Assembly (NCBI GenBank): GCA_028826165.1
Contig: JAPDFW010000055.1
Coordinates: 501,001 to 565,000, forward strand
DNA: 64,000 nucleotides
Source: Anaeramoeba ignava
Taxonomy: Eukaryota; Metamonada; Anaeramoebidae
Direction of reading: 5' to 3'
In this document: piece after piece, positions 1-9,652 of the stretch
How the letters are laid out: the number at the start of each line of letters is the position of its first letter
How positions within the stretch are numbered: position 1 is the stretch's first letter
Made by a program: the position numbers and the translations under genes
The notes under the pieces: generated by a model
Told to the model about the DNA's origin: nothing
The model's input: only the letters and a program-made list of their open reading frames with translations
The model's database searches: none

Positions 1-669
1 TTTAGAAAGTCCAAAATTAGAAATTTTTGGTTGATTATTTGAAATGAGAATATTTTGAGGTTTTAAATCACGATGAATAATTGATTTTAAATGTAAATAT
101 TTGATTCCATCAATAATTTTTAAAGAATAATCAATTTGTTCTTGAAATGTTAAATTTGGGATTTTTTGTTCTAAATTTCCTTGTTCAGCATATTCCATTA
201 AGATTCCAAAACTTTTATCAAATTCAACAATTCCAAAAATTCTGATGATATTTGAGTGGCTCAATTTGGTAGCTAATTGAAGTTCATTTTGAAATTCTTT
301 TTTTGATTTTTCATCAGCTTGAATTCTTAATTTCTTTAAAGCAACTTGATTTGTTCCCCATTGTACTCTGTAGATATCAGCTGAACCTCCTCCAGCAAAA
401 GGTTCATCACCAATATTAATCTGAGATAAAGGAATAATTGGCACATTTGGAATAATTTGCTTGTTTTTGTTTTTTTCAACTAATTGTAATAAATCAACAT
501 TTAAAATTGTTTGGAAATTTTTTAATGAAGTTCTGCAAAATGGACAACTATAAATATTTTTTAAACAGCACTCACAAACTGAATGACCTTCTACACAAAC
601 AATCATTGGTTTTCTTACTTCTGAATACTCTTTAAAACAAATTGGGCAAGTTAATGATTGAAATTCCAT
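1..669 (-). CDS. RING finger-protein kinase, C-terminus cut by window edge
   Basis: The frame is open from the ATG at 669 to the window edge (223 codons), so only the N-terminal part is present. Residues 8-45 form a RING-HC finger: C8-x2-C11, C25, H29, C32-x2-C35, C42-x2-C45. A protein kinase domain follows, with a glycine-rich loop (AGGGSADIYRV), the ATP-binding lysine in VALKK and a catalytic loop HRDLKPQN. The usual DFG magnesium motif reads NFG at the extreme edge (KISNFGLSK), so the metal-binding Asp is replaced. RING fingers normally act as E3 ubiquitin ligases, so this is a probable ligase-kinase fusion of the TKL/receptor-like kinase type. The first 45 residues are almost identical to the neighbour at 1073-1660. 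Without the rest of the domain I cannot say whether the kinase is active. Confidence 0.85.
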   Translation of the reverse strand, partial: MEFQSLTCPICFKEYSEVRKPMIVCVEGHSVCECCLKNIYSCPFCRTSLKNFQTILNVDLLQLVEKNKNKQIIPNVPIIPLSQINIGDEPFAGGGSADIYRVQWGTNQVALKKLRIQADEKSKKEFQNELQLATKLSHSNIIRIFGIVEFDKSFGILMEYAEQGNLEQKIPNLTFQEQIDYSLKIIDGIKYLHLKSIIHRDLKPQNILISNNQPKISNFGLSK

Positions 670-1072
670 TTTTTAAAAAAGATAAAAATGAAAAATGAAA
701 AAAAGGAAAAAAAGGAAAAAAAGGAAAAAAGGAAAAAAAAATAAAAAAGTGGATAGTTTTTTCAAATCCAAAAATCTTTTATTTCTTGAATAAATCTAAA
801 CTTGTCAACTTTTTGATTAAATATTTTTTATTGAAAAAAAAAAAAGGGAAAAGTGGATAATTTTTTTTTAATTAAATTTCTTTTTTTAATTTAATTTATT
901 AAAAATTTTAAAGAAAAAAAATAAGAGATCAAAATAATTTTAAAACAAAAAAATGAATTTCAAATTGAATTTAATTATTGAAAAAAGAAGAAATTATTTC
1001 AAGTTTTTTAAATGACATGTAAATTGAAATTTTCTTCTTTTTGATTTTGGTTTTGATTTTGGAATTTAGAAA
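670..1072. repeat. Intergenic segment, copy 1 of a local duplication
   Basis: This AT-rich spacer lies between the start of the RING-kinase and the 3' end of the next gene. It is nearly identical over its length to 1661-2036, which has the same relation to the next pair of genes. It includes two AAAAGTGGATA motifs (about 741-756 and 849-860). The duplication probably carried promoter sequence together with the adjoining RING-coding end. Confidence 0.8.
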
Positions 1073-1660
1073 TCAATCATTCCTTTGAGGATAAAAAGTA
1101 AGTGATTTCCAACTTGAAGTTCCTCCTTTTTCCAAATCAAAAACATGATAGCTATTGTCAACAGTTTTCCAATCACTTGATTCTTGTTTCATTTTTCCAT
1201 TTTCTTTTTTTATTCCTTCAAATTTCCATTTACAATCAACAAAAGCAGGTTTTTCAGGTTCAACAAGTTCTTTACAAATAGGACAAATAGATTTTTCCAA
1301 AACCTTTTGAGAATTCATTTCAAAAGTTCCAAATCCAAAATGCATAATAACCCATTCATTATGAGCTTTACAATCTTGATTAGTACATTTTCCTTCAAGA
1401 TTCAATCCTTTACAAATTTGTTTCCAAATTGGAACATTTTTGGAAAAGGTTTTTTTTTTCATTTCATCAAGTAATTCTAATACAGTCCTATTTCTTATTG
1501 GTTGGAAATTTGTTAAGGAAAATCTGCAAAATGGGCATTCTTCCATATTCTTTAAACAGTGCTCACATACTGAATGACCTTCTTTGCAAATAATCATTGG
1601 TTTTCTTACTTCTGAATACTCTTCAAAACAAATTTGACAAGTTAATGATTGAAATTCCAT
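1073..1660 (-). CDS. RING finger plus ubiquitin-associated zinc domain protein
   Basis: 195 aa, ATG at 1660. Residues 8-45 are a RING-HC finger nearly identical to the RING-kinase upstream. Residues 85-195 are a compact domain with a C-x4-C pair (KCTNQDC), a CPIC pair and a DCKW motif, ending WKSLTFY. The same domain follows ubiquitin in the genes at 2037-2939 and 4090-4809. I do not know a standard name for it. The spaced Cys pairs suggest zinc binding. The gene looks like a mosaic: its first third matches the RING-kinase gene and the remainder, from the [10 protein letters not shown] region, matches the ubiquitin-fusion gene at the DNA level. A role in ubiquitin ligation or ubiquitin-like signalling is inferred from the RING and the company it keeps. 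Confidence 0.75.
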   Translation of the reverse strand: MEFQSLTCQICFEEYSEVRKPMIICKEGHSVCEHCLKNMEECPFCRFSLTNFQPIRNRTVLELLDEMKKKTFSKNVPIWKQICKGLNLEGKCTNQDCKAHNEWVIMHFGFGTFEMNSQKVLEKSICPICKELVEPEKPAFVDCKWKFEGIKKENGKMKQESSDWKTVDNSYHVFDLEKGGTSSWKSLTFYPQRND

Positions 1661-2036
1661 TTTTTAAAAAAAATAAAAATGAAGAAGAAATTTGAGAAAG
1701 GAAAAAGGAAAAATAAAAAAGTGGATAGTTTTTTCAAATCTAAAAATCTTTTATTTCTTGAATAAATCTAAACTTGTCAACTTTTTGATTAAATATTTTT
1801 TATTAAAAAAAAAAAAGGGAAAAGTGGATAATTTTTTTTTAATTAAATTTCTTTTTTTAATTTAATTTATTAAAAATTTTAAAGAAAAAAAAATAAGAGA
1901 TCAAAATAATTTCAAAACAAAAAAATGAATTTCAAATTGAATTTAATTATTGAAAAAAGAAGAAATTATTTCAAGTTTTTTAAATGACATGTAAATTGAA
2001 ATTTTTTTCTTTTTGATTTTGGTTTTGATTTTGGAA
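1661..2036. repeat. Intergenic segment, copy 2 of the local duplication
   Basis: Second copy of the 670-1072 spacer, with the same AAAAGTGGATA motifs (about 1713-1728 and 1819-1830) and the same stretch leading into the next gene's 3' end. The few differences are mostly homopolymer length changes. Confidence 0.8.
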
Positions 2037-2939
2037 TTAAATTGGAATTGAAATCTTCATTAAAATTAGAATTAAAATTAGAATTAAAATTAGAATTAAA
2101 TTAGAATTAAAATTAAAATTAGAATTGGAATTAAAATTAGAATTGGAATTAGAATTAGAATTGAAATTAGAATTAGATTTGGAATTAGAATTGAAATTAG
2201 AATTAGATTTGGAATTAGAATTGAAATTAGAATTAGATTTGGAATTAGAATTGAAATTTTGATTGCGAATTCTATATCCATTTCTTCTTTCAGCATAAAA
2301 AGTAAGTGATTTCCAACTTGATATTCCACTTTGTTCTAAATGAAAAACATAATAATGATTTCCAATAGTTTGCCAATCACTTGATCTTGTTTGAATTTTT
2401 CCATTTTCTGTTATTCCTTCAAATCTCCATTTACAAGTAGAAAAAGCAGGTTTTTCAGGTTCAACAAGTTCTTTACAAATAGGACAAATACATTTTTCCA
2501 AAACCTTTTTAGAATTCATTTCAAAAGTTCCAAATCCAAAATGCATAATAACCCATTCATTATGAGCTTTACAATCTTGATTAGTACATTTTCCTTCAAG
2601 ATTCAAACCTTTGCAAGCTTTTCTCCAATCAGGAACATTTTTGGAAAAGGTTTTTTTTTTCCAAGCATTTTTAGTCATATCAGCAAATTGCATATCTGGT
2701 AAACAAGAATCTCCTCTTCTTAATGTCAGAAGCAAATGAAGTGTTGATTCTTTTTGAATATTGTAATCATTTAATGTTTTTCCCGGTTTTAATAGTTTTC
2801 CTGCAAAAACAAGTTTTTGTTGATCTGGTGGAATTCCTTCTTTATCTTGTACTTTTGCTTTGACAATTTGGATTGTATCAGATGGATCAACTTCTAAAGT
2901 AATTGTTTTTCCTGTTAATGTTTTAACAAAAATTTGCAT
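2037..2939 (-). CDS. Ubiquitin-fold/zinc-domain fusion with uncleavable junction
   Basis: 300 aa, ATG at 2939. Residues 1-77 are a clear ubiquitin fold (starts [12 protein letters not shown]; contains [15 protein letters not shown]), but the C-terminus reads LTLRRGD where ubiquitin has LRLRGG. The diglycine needed for processing and conjugation is lost. Lys48 and Lys63 positions are kept. Residues 100-205 carry the same CxxxxC/CxxC zinc-like domain as the neighbouring genes. The tail from about residue 225 is an Asn/Ser/Phe/Lys low-complexity run made of GAATTA-type hexamers, which turns hydrophobic (Leu/Ile) near the end; that switch could reflect an indel in the repeat. The fusion is probably a permanent ubiquitin-like adaptor and not a ubiquitin precursor. 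Confidence 0.8.
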   Translation of the reverse strand: MQIFVKTLTGKTITLEVDPSDTIQIVKAKVQDKEGIPPDQQKLVFAGKLLKPGKTLNDYNIQKESTLHLLLTLRRGDSCLPDMQFADMTKNAWKKKTFSKNVPDWRKACKGLNLEGKCTNQDCKAHNEWVIMHFGFGTFEMNSKKVLEKCICPICKELVEPEKPAFSTCKWRFEGITENGKIQTRSSDWQTIGNHYYVFHLEQSGISSWKSLTFYAERRNGYRIRNQNFNSNSKSNSNFNSNSKSNSNFNSNSKSNSNFNSNSNSNSNFNSNSNFNFNSNLILILILILILILMKISIPI

Positions 2940-3215
2940 TTTCTTCTTATTTTTGTTTATGAAAATTAATTGAAATAAAAAAATTTAATCAAAATGAAAA
3001 ATGAAGAAGATTTTATTTGAAAATTTGTTTTTAAATTTTGATCAATAAAAACGGAAAAAAAACTTAAAAAGAAATTTTTTTTTCCTTTTCCATTTCTTAT
3101 TTATTTCTCAATGTTTCCAAAAAAAAGGAAAAAAAGAAAGAAAAGAAAGAAAATCAATTTAATTTTAAATAACTAATTTTTGGATCAATCAAAAAAGGAA
3201 AAAAAGAATTAAAAT
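2940..3215. other. AT-rich upstream region
   Basis: Spacer upstream of the ubiquitin-fusion gene. Positions about 3036-3075 carry a segment (CAATAAA, then ACGGAAAAAAAA, then AAAAAGAAA) that recurs at about 25829-25865. No coding signal is seen. Confidence 0.4.
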
Positions 3216-4085
3216 TAATTTTGAATTTGAATTTGATTTTGAATTTGATTTTGAATTTGAATTTGATTTTGATTTTGATTTTGATTTTGATTTTGATTTT
3301 GATTTGATTTTGAATTTGAATTTGATTTTGAATTTGAATTTGATTTTAATTTTGATTTTGATTTTGATTTTGATTTTGATTTTGAATTTAATTTTGAATT
3401 TGATTTTGATTTTGAATTTAATTTTGATTTTGAATTTAATTTTGATTTTGATTTTGATTTTAATTTTGAATTTGAATTTAATTTTGAATTTAATTTTGAT
3501 TTTAATTTTGAATTTGATTTAAATTTGATTTTGATTTTGAATTTGATTTTGAATTTTGAATTTGATTTGATTTTGATTTTGAATTTGAATTTGAATTTGA
3601 TTTTAATTTTGATTTTGATTTTGATTTTAATTTTGAATTTGATTTAAATTTGATTTTGAATTTGATTTTTGATTTGAATTTGAATTTGAATTTAAAATTT
3701 GATTTTGAATTTTGAATTTGATTTTGATTTGATTTTGATTTTGATTTTGATTTTGAATTTTGAATTTGATTTGATTTTGATTTTGAATTTGATTTTGAAT
3801 TTGAATTTGATTTTGATTTGAATTTGATTTTGATTTTGATTTTGAATTTTGAATTTGATTTTGATTTTGATTTTTGATTTTGATTTTGATTTTGATTTTG
3901 AATTTGAATTTGAATTTGATTTTGATTTTGATTTTGATTTAGATTTTAATTTTGATTTTGAATTTGATTTCGAATTTAAAATTTGAATTTGAATTTGAAT
4001 TTGAATTTGGTTTTGAATTGAAATTTGATTTAAATTTGATTTTGATTTTGATTTTGATTTTGATTTTGATTTTGGTTTTGAATTG
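3216..4085. repeat. TTTTGA/GAATTTGA hexamer repeat block
   Basis: About 870 bp of imperfect TTTTGA hexamers with GAATTTGA variants. It lies between the 3' end of the ubiquitin fusion at 4090 and the upstream region of the gene starting at 2939. The short open frames in it are by-products of the hexamer period. Confidence 0.9.
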
Positions 4086-4089
4086 AAAT

Positions 4090-4929
<840 letters not shown>

Positions 4930-4957
4930 TTATTCAAAAAATATTTCTCCTTTTAAA

Positions 4958-5221
4958 TTAAATAATAAAACAAGAACAACAAGAACAATGAGATTTTTCA
5001 GGAAGTTTTGCAACGAATTCAAGAGTATCTCTTTGATCAATTTCATAATCATTGAATGTTCTTTCATTTTCAAGTTCTTTCCCTAAATGAAAAATTCTTT
5101 GTTCATTAATTGGAATTTTTTCTTGTTTTTTAATTTTTGTTTTAAGTTTTTTAATTGAATCATTTGAATCCATTTCAAAATATCCCATTATTCCTGTAAA
5201 ATCTTTCACTTCAATTTGCAT
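4958..5221 (-). CDS. Ubiquitin-fold protein with C-terminal CaaX box
   Basis: 87 aa, ATG at 5221. Residues 1-72 align collinearly with ubiquitin (starts MQIEVKDFTG; contains KIPINEQRIFHLGKELE and FNDYEIDQRDTLEF) but are strongly diverged. Instead of RGG the protein ends with a Cys-rich tail and CFII just before the stop, a good CaaX prenylation motif with upstream cysteines that could be palmitoylated. The overall plan is that of membrane-anchored ubiquitin-fold proteins (plant MUB, animal UBL3), which recruit E2 enzymes to membranes. This copy is shorter than those and closer in layout to ubiquitin, so it may be an independent invention. It shares a 69 bp gap with the thiol peroxidase gene on the other strand. 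Confidence 0.8.
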   Translation of the reverse strand: MQIEVKDFTGIMGYFEMDSNDSIKKLKTKIKKQEKIPINEQRIFHLGKELENERTFNDYEIDQRDTLEFVAKLPEKSHCSCCSCFII

Positions 5222-5290
5222 TTTAGAAAAAAATTGAAAAAAAAATGATCAAATTTATTTTCATTTTTTTCATTTTTCATTTTTTAAAAA
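5222..5290. promoter_or_regulatory. 69 bp gap between divergent genes
   Basis: This is the whole space between the start codons of the ubiquitin-CaaX gene (minus) and the thiol peroxidase gene (plus), so both promoters must sit here or overlap coding sequence. It is T-rich then A-rich with no recognised TATA box. Confidence 0.5.
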
Positions 5291-8290
5291 ATGGATTTTA
5301 TTATTAAAAAAAAACAAATTAAAACAAAATTAATTTCTTCTTTAATTAAAAGGTAACAATTTAACTTCCAAATATAAAATAAAATCATTTTATTTAAATT
5401 ATTTTAATTAAAACTATTTAAAATTTTTAATAAATTTAATTAAATTTTTATTTATTTTTTAATCATATTTAAAATAAATTTAAATAAATAATAAGTTAAT
5501 ATTTAATTTCCAAATATAAAATAAAATCATTTTATTTAAATTATTTTAATTAAAACTATTTAAAATTTTTTTATAAATTTAATTAAATTTTTATTTATTT
5601 TTAATCATATTTAAAATAAATTTAAATAAAATAATAACTTAATATTTAACTTCCAAATATAAATTAAAACCATTTTATTTAAATTATTTAAATTAAAACT
5701 ATTTTAAAATTTTTAATAAATTTAATTAAATTTTTATTTATTTTTAATCATATTTAAAATAAATTTAAATAAATAATAAGTTAACAATTAATTTATAAAT
5801 ATAAATTAAAACTATTTTATTTAAATTATTTCAATTAAAACTATTTAAAATTAATTTATAAATTTAATTAAAATTTTTATTTATTTTTAATCATATTTAA
5901 AAATAAATTTAAATAAATAATAAGTTAACAATTTAATTTATAAATATAAAATAAAAATCATTTTATTTAAATTATTTAAATTAAAACTATTTAAAATTTT
6001 ATTTATAAATTTAATTAAATTTTATTTATTTTTAATCATATTTAAAATAAATTTAAATAAATAATAAGTTAATATTTAATTTCAAAAATATAAAATAAAA
6101 TCATTTTATTTTAAATTATTTTAATTAAAACTATTTAAAAATTTTATTTATAAATTTAATTAAATTTTTATTTATTTTTAATCATATTTAAAATAAATTT
6201 AAATAAATAATAAGTTAATATTTAATTTATAAATATAAATTAAAACCATTTTATTTAAATTATTCAAATTAAAACTATTTAAAATTTTATTAATAAATTT
6301 AATTAAATTTTTATTTATTTTTAATCATATTTAAAATAAATTTAAATAAATAATAAGTTAATATTTAATTTCAAAATATAAAATAAAATCATTTTATTTA
6401 AATTATTTTAATTAAAACTATTTAAAATTAATTTATAAATTTAATTAAATTTTTTATTTATTTTTTAATCATATTTAAAATAAGTTTAAATAAATAATAA
6501 GTTAATATTTAATTTATAAATATAAAATAAAGCTATTTTATTTAAATTATTTTAATTAAAACTATTTAAAATTTAATTAATAAATTTAATTAAATTTTTT
6601 ATTTATTTTTTAATCATATTTAAAATAAATTTAAATAAATAATAAGTTAATATTTAATTTATAAATATAAAATAAAGCTATTTTATTTAAATTATTTTAA
6701 TTAAAACTATTTAAAATTTTATTAATAAATTTATTTAAATTTTTTATTTATTTTTTAATCATATTTAAAATAAGTTTAAATAAATAATAAGTTAATATTT
6801 AATTTATAAATATAAAATAAAACCATTTTATTTAAATTATTTTAATTAAAACTATTTAAAATTTTTTTATTTTTAGTTTTGCTTCAATTACTTTAAAAGG
6901 AAATTTGATTCACACAATAGGAAATCTTCCTGAAAAAAATTCAAAAGCTCCAGATTTTTCTTTAACTTCAAAAACTTTAGAAGATAAATCTCTGAGTGAT
7001 TTCAAGGATAAGAAAGTTGTTCTTAATATTTTCCCTTCATTAGATACAGAAGGTAAATTAAAAATCAAAATCAATTTTAAATCAAATCAAATTCAAAATT
7101 AAATCAATTTTAAATCAAATCAAATTAAAATCAAATCAAATCAAATCAAATCAAATCAAATCAAAATCAAATCTAAATCAAATTTAAATAAAATTAAATC
7201 AAATCAAATCAAATCAAATCAAATCAAATCAAATCAAATCAAATCAAATTTAAATAAAATTAAATCAAAATCAAAATCAAATTCAAATCAAATCAAATCA
7301 AATCAAATCAAATCAAATCAAATCAATTTTAAATCAAATCAATTCAAATCAAATCAAATCAATTTTAAATCAAAATTAAATCAAATCAAAATTAAATCAA
7401 ATCAAAATCAAATCAAATCAAATCAAATTAAATCAAATCAAATCAAATCCAAAAATTAAATCAAATTTAAATCAAATCAAATTTAAATCAAAATCAAATC
7501 AATTCTAAATCAAATCAAATCAAATCAAATCAAATCAAAATCAAATTTAAATCAAAATCGAATCAATTTTAAATCAATTCAAATCAAATCATCAATTTTA
7601 AATCAAATCAAATCAAAATTAAATCAAATCAAATTAAATCAAACAAATCAAATTAAATCAAATAAAAATCAAATCAATTTTATATCAAATCAAATTAAAT
7701 TAAATTAAATTTAAATCAAAATCAAATTTAAATCAAAATCAAATCAAATTTAAATCAATTTTAAATCAAAATCAAATCAAATCAAATCAAATTAAATTAA
7801 ATTAAATCATCAATTTTAAATCAAAATCAAATCAAATCAAATCATCAATTTTAAATCAAATTAAATCAAATTAAATCAAATCAAAATTAAATCAAATCAA
7901 ATCAAATCAATTTTAAATCAAAATCAAATCAAATCAAATCAAAATTAAATTTAAATGCAAAAAGTATGTGCAGCTTCAGTAAGAAAATTCAACAAAGAAG
8001 CTGGAAATTTAAAAGATACAGTAGTTTTATGTGTTTCACGAGATTTACCATTTGCTCAAAATAGATTTTGTGTTGCAGAAGGTTTAAATAATGTGATTAC
8101 ATTAAGTGAAATGAAAGATTCAAATTTTAGTGAAAAATATGGTGTTAAAATTACAGATGGTCCTTTAAAAGGTTTAATGAGTCGTTCTGTTGTTATTCTT
8201 GATAAAAATCATAATATCATTTATACTCAACAAGTCCCAGAAATTACTCAAGAACCAAATTACAAAAATGCATTAGATGCTTTAAAATAA
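5291..8290 (+). CDS. tpx: Thiol peroxidase (bacterial Tpx type), three exons
   Basis: Exons 5291-5352, 6877-7052 and 7965-8290 join in phase to give 187 aa. Introns start GTAACA and GTAAAT and end TTTTTAG and AAAAAG. Residues from about 25 match bacterial Tpx throughout: [17 protein letters not shown] carries the peroxidatic Cys, [11 protein letters not shown] the resolving Cys, and [14 protein letters not shown] follows. The enzyme reduces hydroperoxides using thioredoxin. Exon 1 adds about 20 residues rich in Lys and Ile that bacterial enzymes lack; it could be an organelle-targeting peptide, but this is untested. Both introns are filled with tandem repeats of different kinds. The short 3' exon is preceded by an in-frame ATG inside the intron that should not be taken as the start. 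A bacterial origin by gene transfer is likely. Confidence 0.9.
5353..6876 (+). repeat. About 144 bp tandem satellite filling thiol peroxidase intron 1
   Basis: About ten head-to-tail copies with period 140-148 bp. The unit starts near GTTAATATTTAATTT, passes TAATCATATTTAAAATAA and ends AAATAAATAATAA. Unit starts fall near 5353, 5494, 5638, 5781, 5923, 6066, 6211, 6356, 6501, 6646 and 6790. The array begins at the splice donor and stops just before the acceptor TTTATTTTTAG. Confidence 0.9.
7053..7964 (+). repeat. TCAAA pentamer repeats filling thiol peroxidase intron 2
   Basis: 912 bp intron built almost entirely from AAATC/TCAAA pentamers with TTTTAAATCA variants. The motif differs completely from intron 1 of the same gene. 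Confidence 0.9.
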
Positions 8291-8935
8291 TTGAAATCAA
8301 ATTCAATTTTAAATCAACTTTAAATCAAATTTAAATCAAATTTTAAATCAATTTTATATTAATTTTATATTAATTTTATATCAATTTTAAATCAATTTTA
8401 AATCAATTTTATATCAATTTTAAATTAATTTTAAATCAATTTTAAATCAATTTTAAATCAATTTTAAATCAATTTTAAATCAATTTTAAATCAATTTTAA
8501 ATCAATTTTATATCAATTTTAAATCAATTTTAAATCAATTTTATATCAATTTTAAATCAATTTTATATTAATTTTATATCAATTTTAAATCAATTTTATA
8601 TCAATTTTAAATCAATTTTAAATCAAATTTATATCAATTTTAAATCAATTTTAAATCAATTTTAAATCAATTTTAAATCAATTTTAAATCAATTTTATAT
8701 CAATTTTATATCAATTTTATATCAATTTTAAATCAATTTTATATCAATTTTATATTAACTTTAAATCAATTTTAAATCAATTTTATATCAATTTTAAATC
8801 AATTTTATATCAATTTTAAATCAATTTTATATCAACTTTAAATCAATTTTAAATCAATTTTATATCAATTTTAAATCAATTTTAAATTAATTTTAAATTA
8901 ATTTTATATCAATTTAATTCAAAATTTAAATCAAA
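8291..8935. repeat. 11 bp TCAATTTTAAA tandem repeat
   Basis: About 58 copies of an 11 bp unit, TCAATTTTAAA or TCAATTTTATA, immediately after the thiol peroxidase stop codon. A-tracts spaced by 11 bp are close to the helical repeat, so the block may be intrinsically curved. Confidence 0.9.
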
Positions 8936-9292
8936 TAAAAAAACAAAAGAAAAAATTTTTTTTTTCGATTTTTTTTTTCATTTTTTTTCTTTCATTTTTT
9001 TTTTCCTTTTGTAAGTAAGATTAATTGAATTAACTTTTAAAAATTGAGATTTATTCGAATAGTTAAAAAATTTGTCTTTTTCCTTTAAGTTTTTTTTTTT
9101 CAAATTTTCAATAATTTTTTGATTTCTCTTTTTAAAAATAAGAGAAAAGAAAGTTAAAATAGAAAGAGATTTTTTATTCAGGGTTTTATTTCATTTTCAG
9201 AATCAAATCAAATCCAATTCAAATTAAAAAGAATAGAAGAAAGAAATTAACGGAAAATTGAAGAAAATTTTTTTTTCTTTTTTTTTTTAATT

Positions 9293-9354
9293 TTCAAAAT
9301 TCTATTAAAAGGAAAATAGAATTTTGAAACAAATATCGAAAGAACAAAGGAAAA
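9293..9354. other. Hairpin followed by conserved 30-mer, copy 1
   Basis: Perfect 14 bp inverted repeat TTCAAAATTCTATT / AATAGAATTTTGAA (9293-9306 and 9315-9328) with an 8 nt loop. It leads into a roughly 30 bp sequence beginning GAAACAAATATCGAAAG that is repeated after a second hairpin at 9400-9459. The function is unknown; a structured non-coding RNA or 3'-end element is possible. Confidence 0.5.
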
Positions 9355-9399
9355 ATTTAAAATTAAAATTAAAAATCAAAAACGGAAAAAAAAAAGGAA

Positions 9400-9459
9400 A
9401 TGATTTAATTCGAAAAAGAAATTGAATCATGAAACAAATATCGAAAGAACAAAGGAAAA
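9400..9459. other. Hairpin followed by conserved 30-mer, copy 2
   Basis: Inverted repeat ATGATTTAATT / AATTGAATCAT (9400-9410 and 9420-9430; one T-G wobble) followed by the same 30-mer as copy 1. The stem sequence differs from copy 1 while pairing is kept. Confidence 0.5.
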
Positions 9460-9480
9460 AAGAAATGAAAGAAAAAAACC

Positions 9481-9652
9481 AATTAAATTTTAAATTAAAT
9501 TTTTAATCAAATTTTAATCAATTTTTAAATCAATTTTTTAATCAATTTTTTTAATCAAATTTTTAAATCAATTTTAAATTAAATTTTTAATCAATTTTTT
9601 AATCAATTTTTAAATCAATTTTTAAATCAATTTTTAAATCAATTTTTTATTT
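9481..9652. repeat. AATTTTTAAATC-type short repeats
   Basis: About 170 bp of imperfect 11-13 bp units (TTTTTAAATCAA), ending at the GEMIN2 stop codon. Confidence 0.8.

Larger units (their letters stand above)
8936..9480. other. Unique AT-rich intergenic stretch with two hairpin modules
   Basis: No credible coding frame was found. A GTAAGTAAG at about 9011 and a TTTCATTTTCAG at about 9189-9200 look like splice sites, but nothing coding flanks them. Two related hairpin plus 30-mer modules at 9293-9459 are described separately. Confidence 0.4.

Noticed and set aside
7955..8290. Independent small gene starting at the ATG at 7955
   Set aside because: That ATG is in the intron; the sequence is exon 3 of thiol peroxidase, joined at 7965.
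9011..9200. Intron from GTAAGTAAG to TTTCATTTTCAG
   Set aside because: No coding sequence on either side; could be chance or part of a non-coding transcript.
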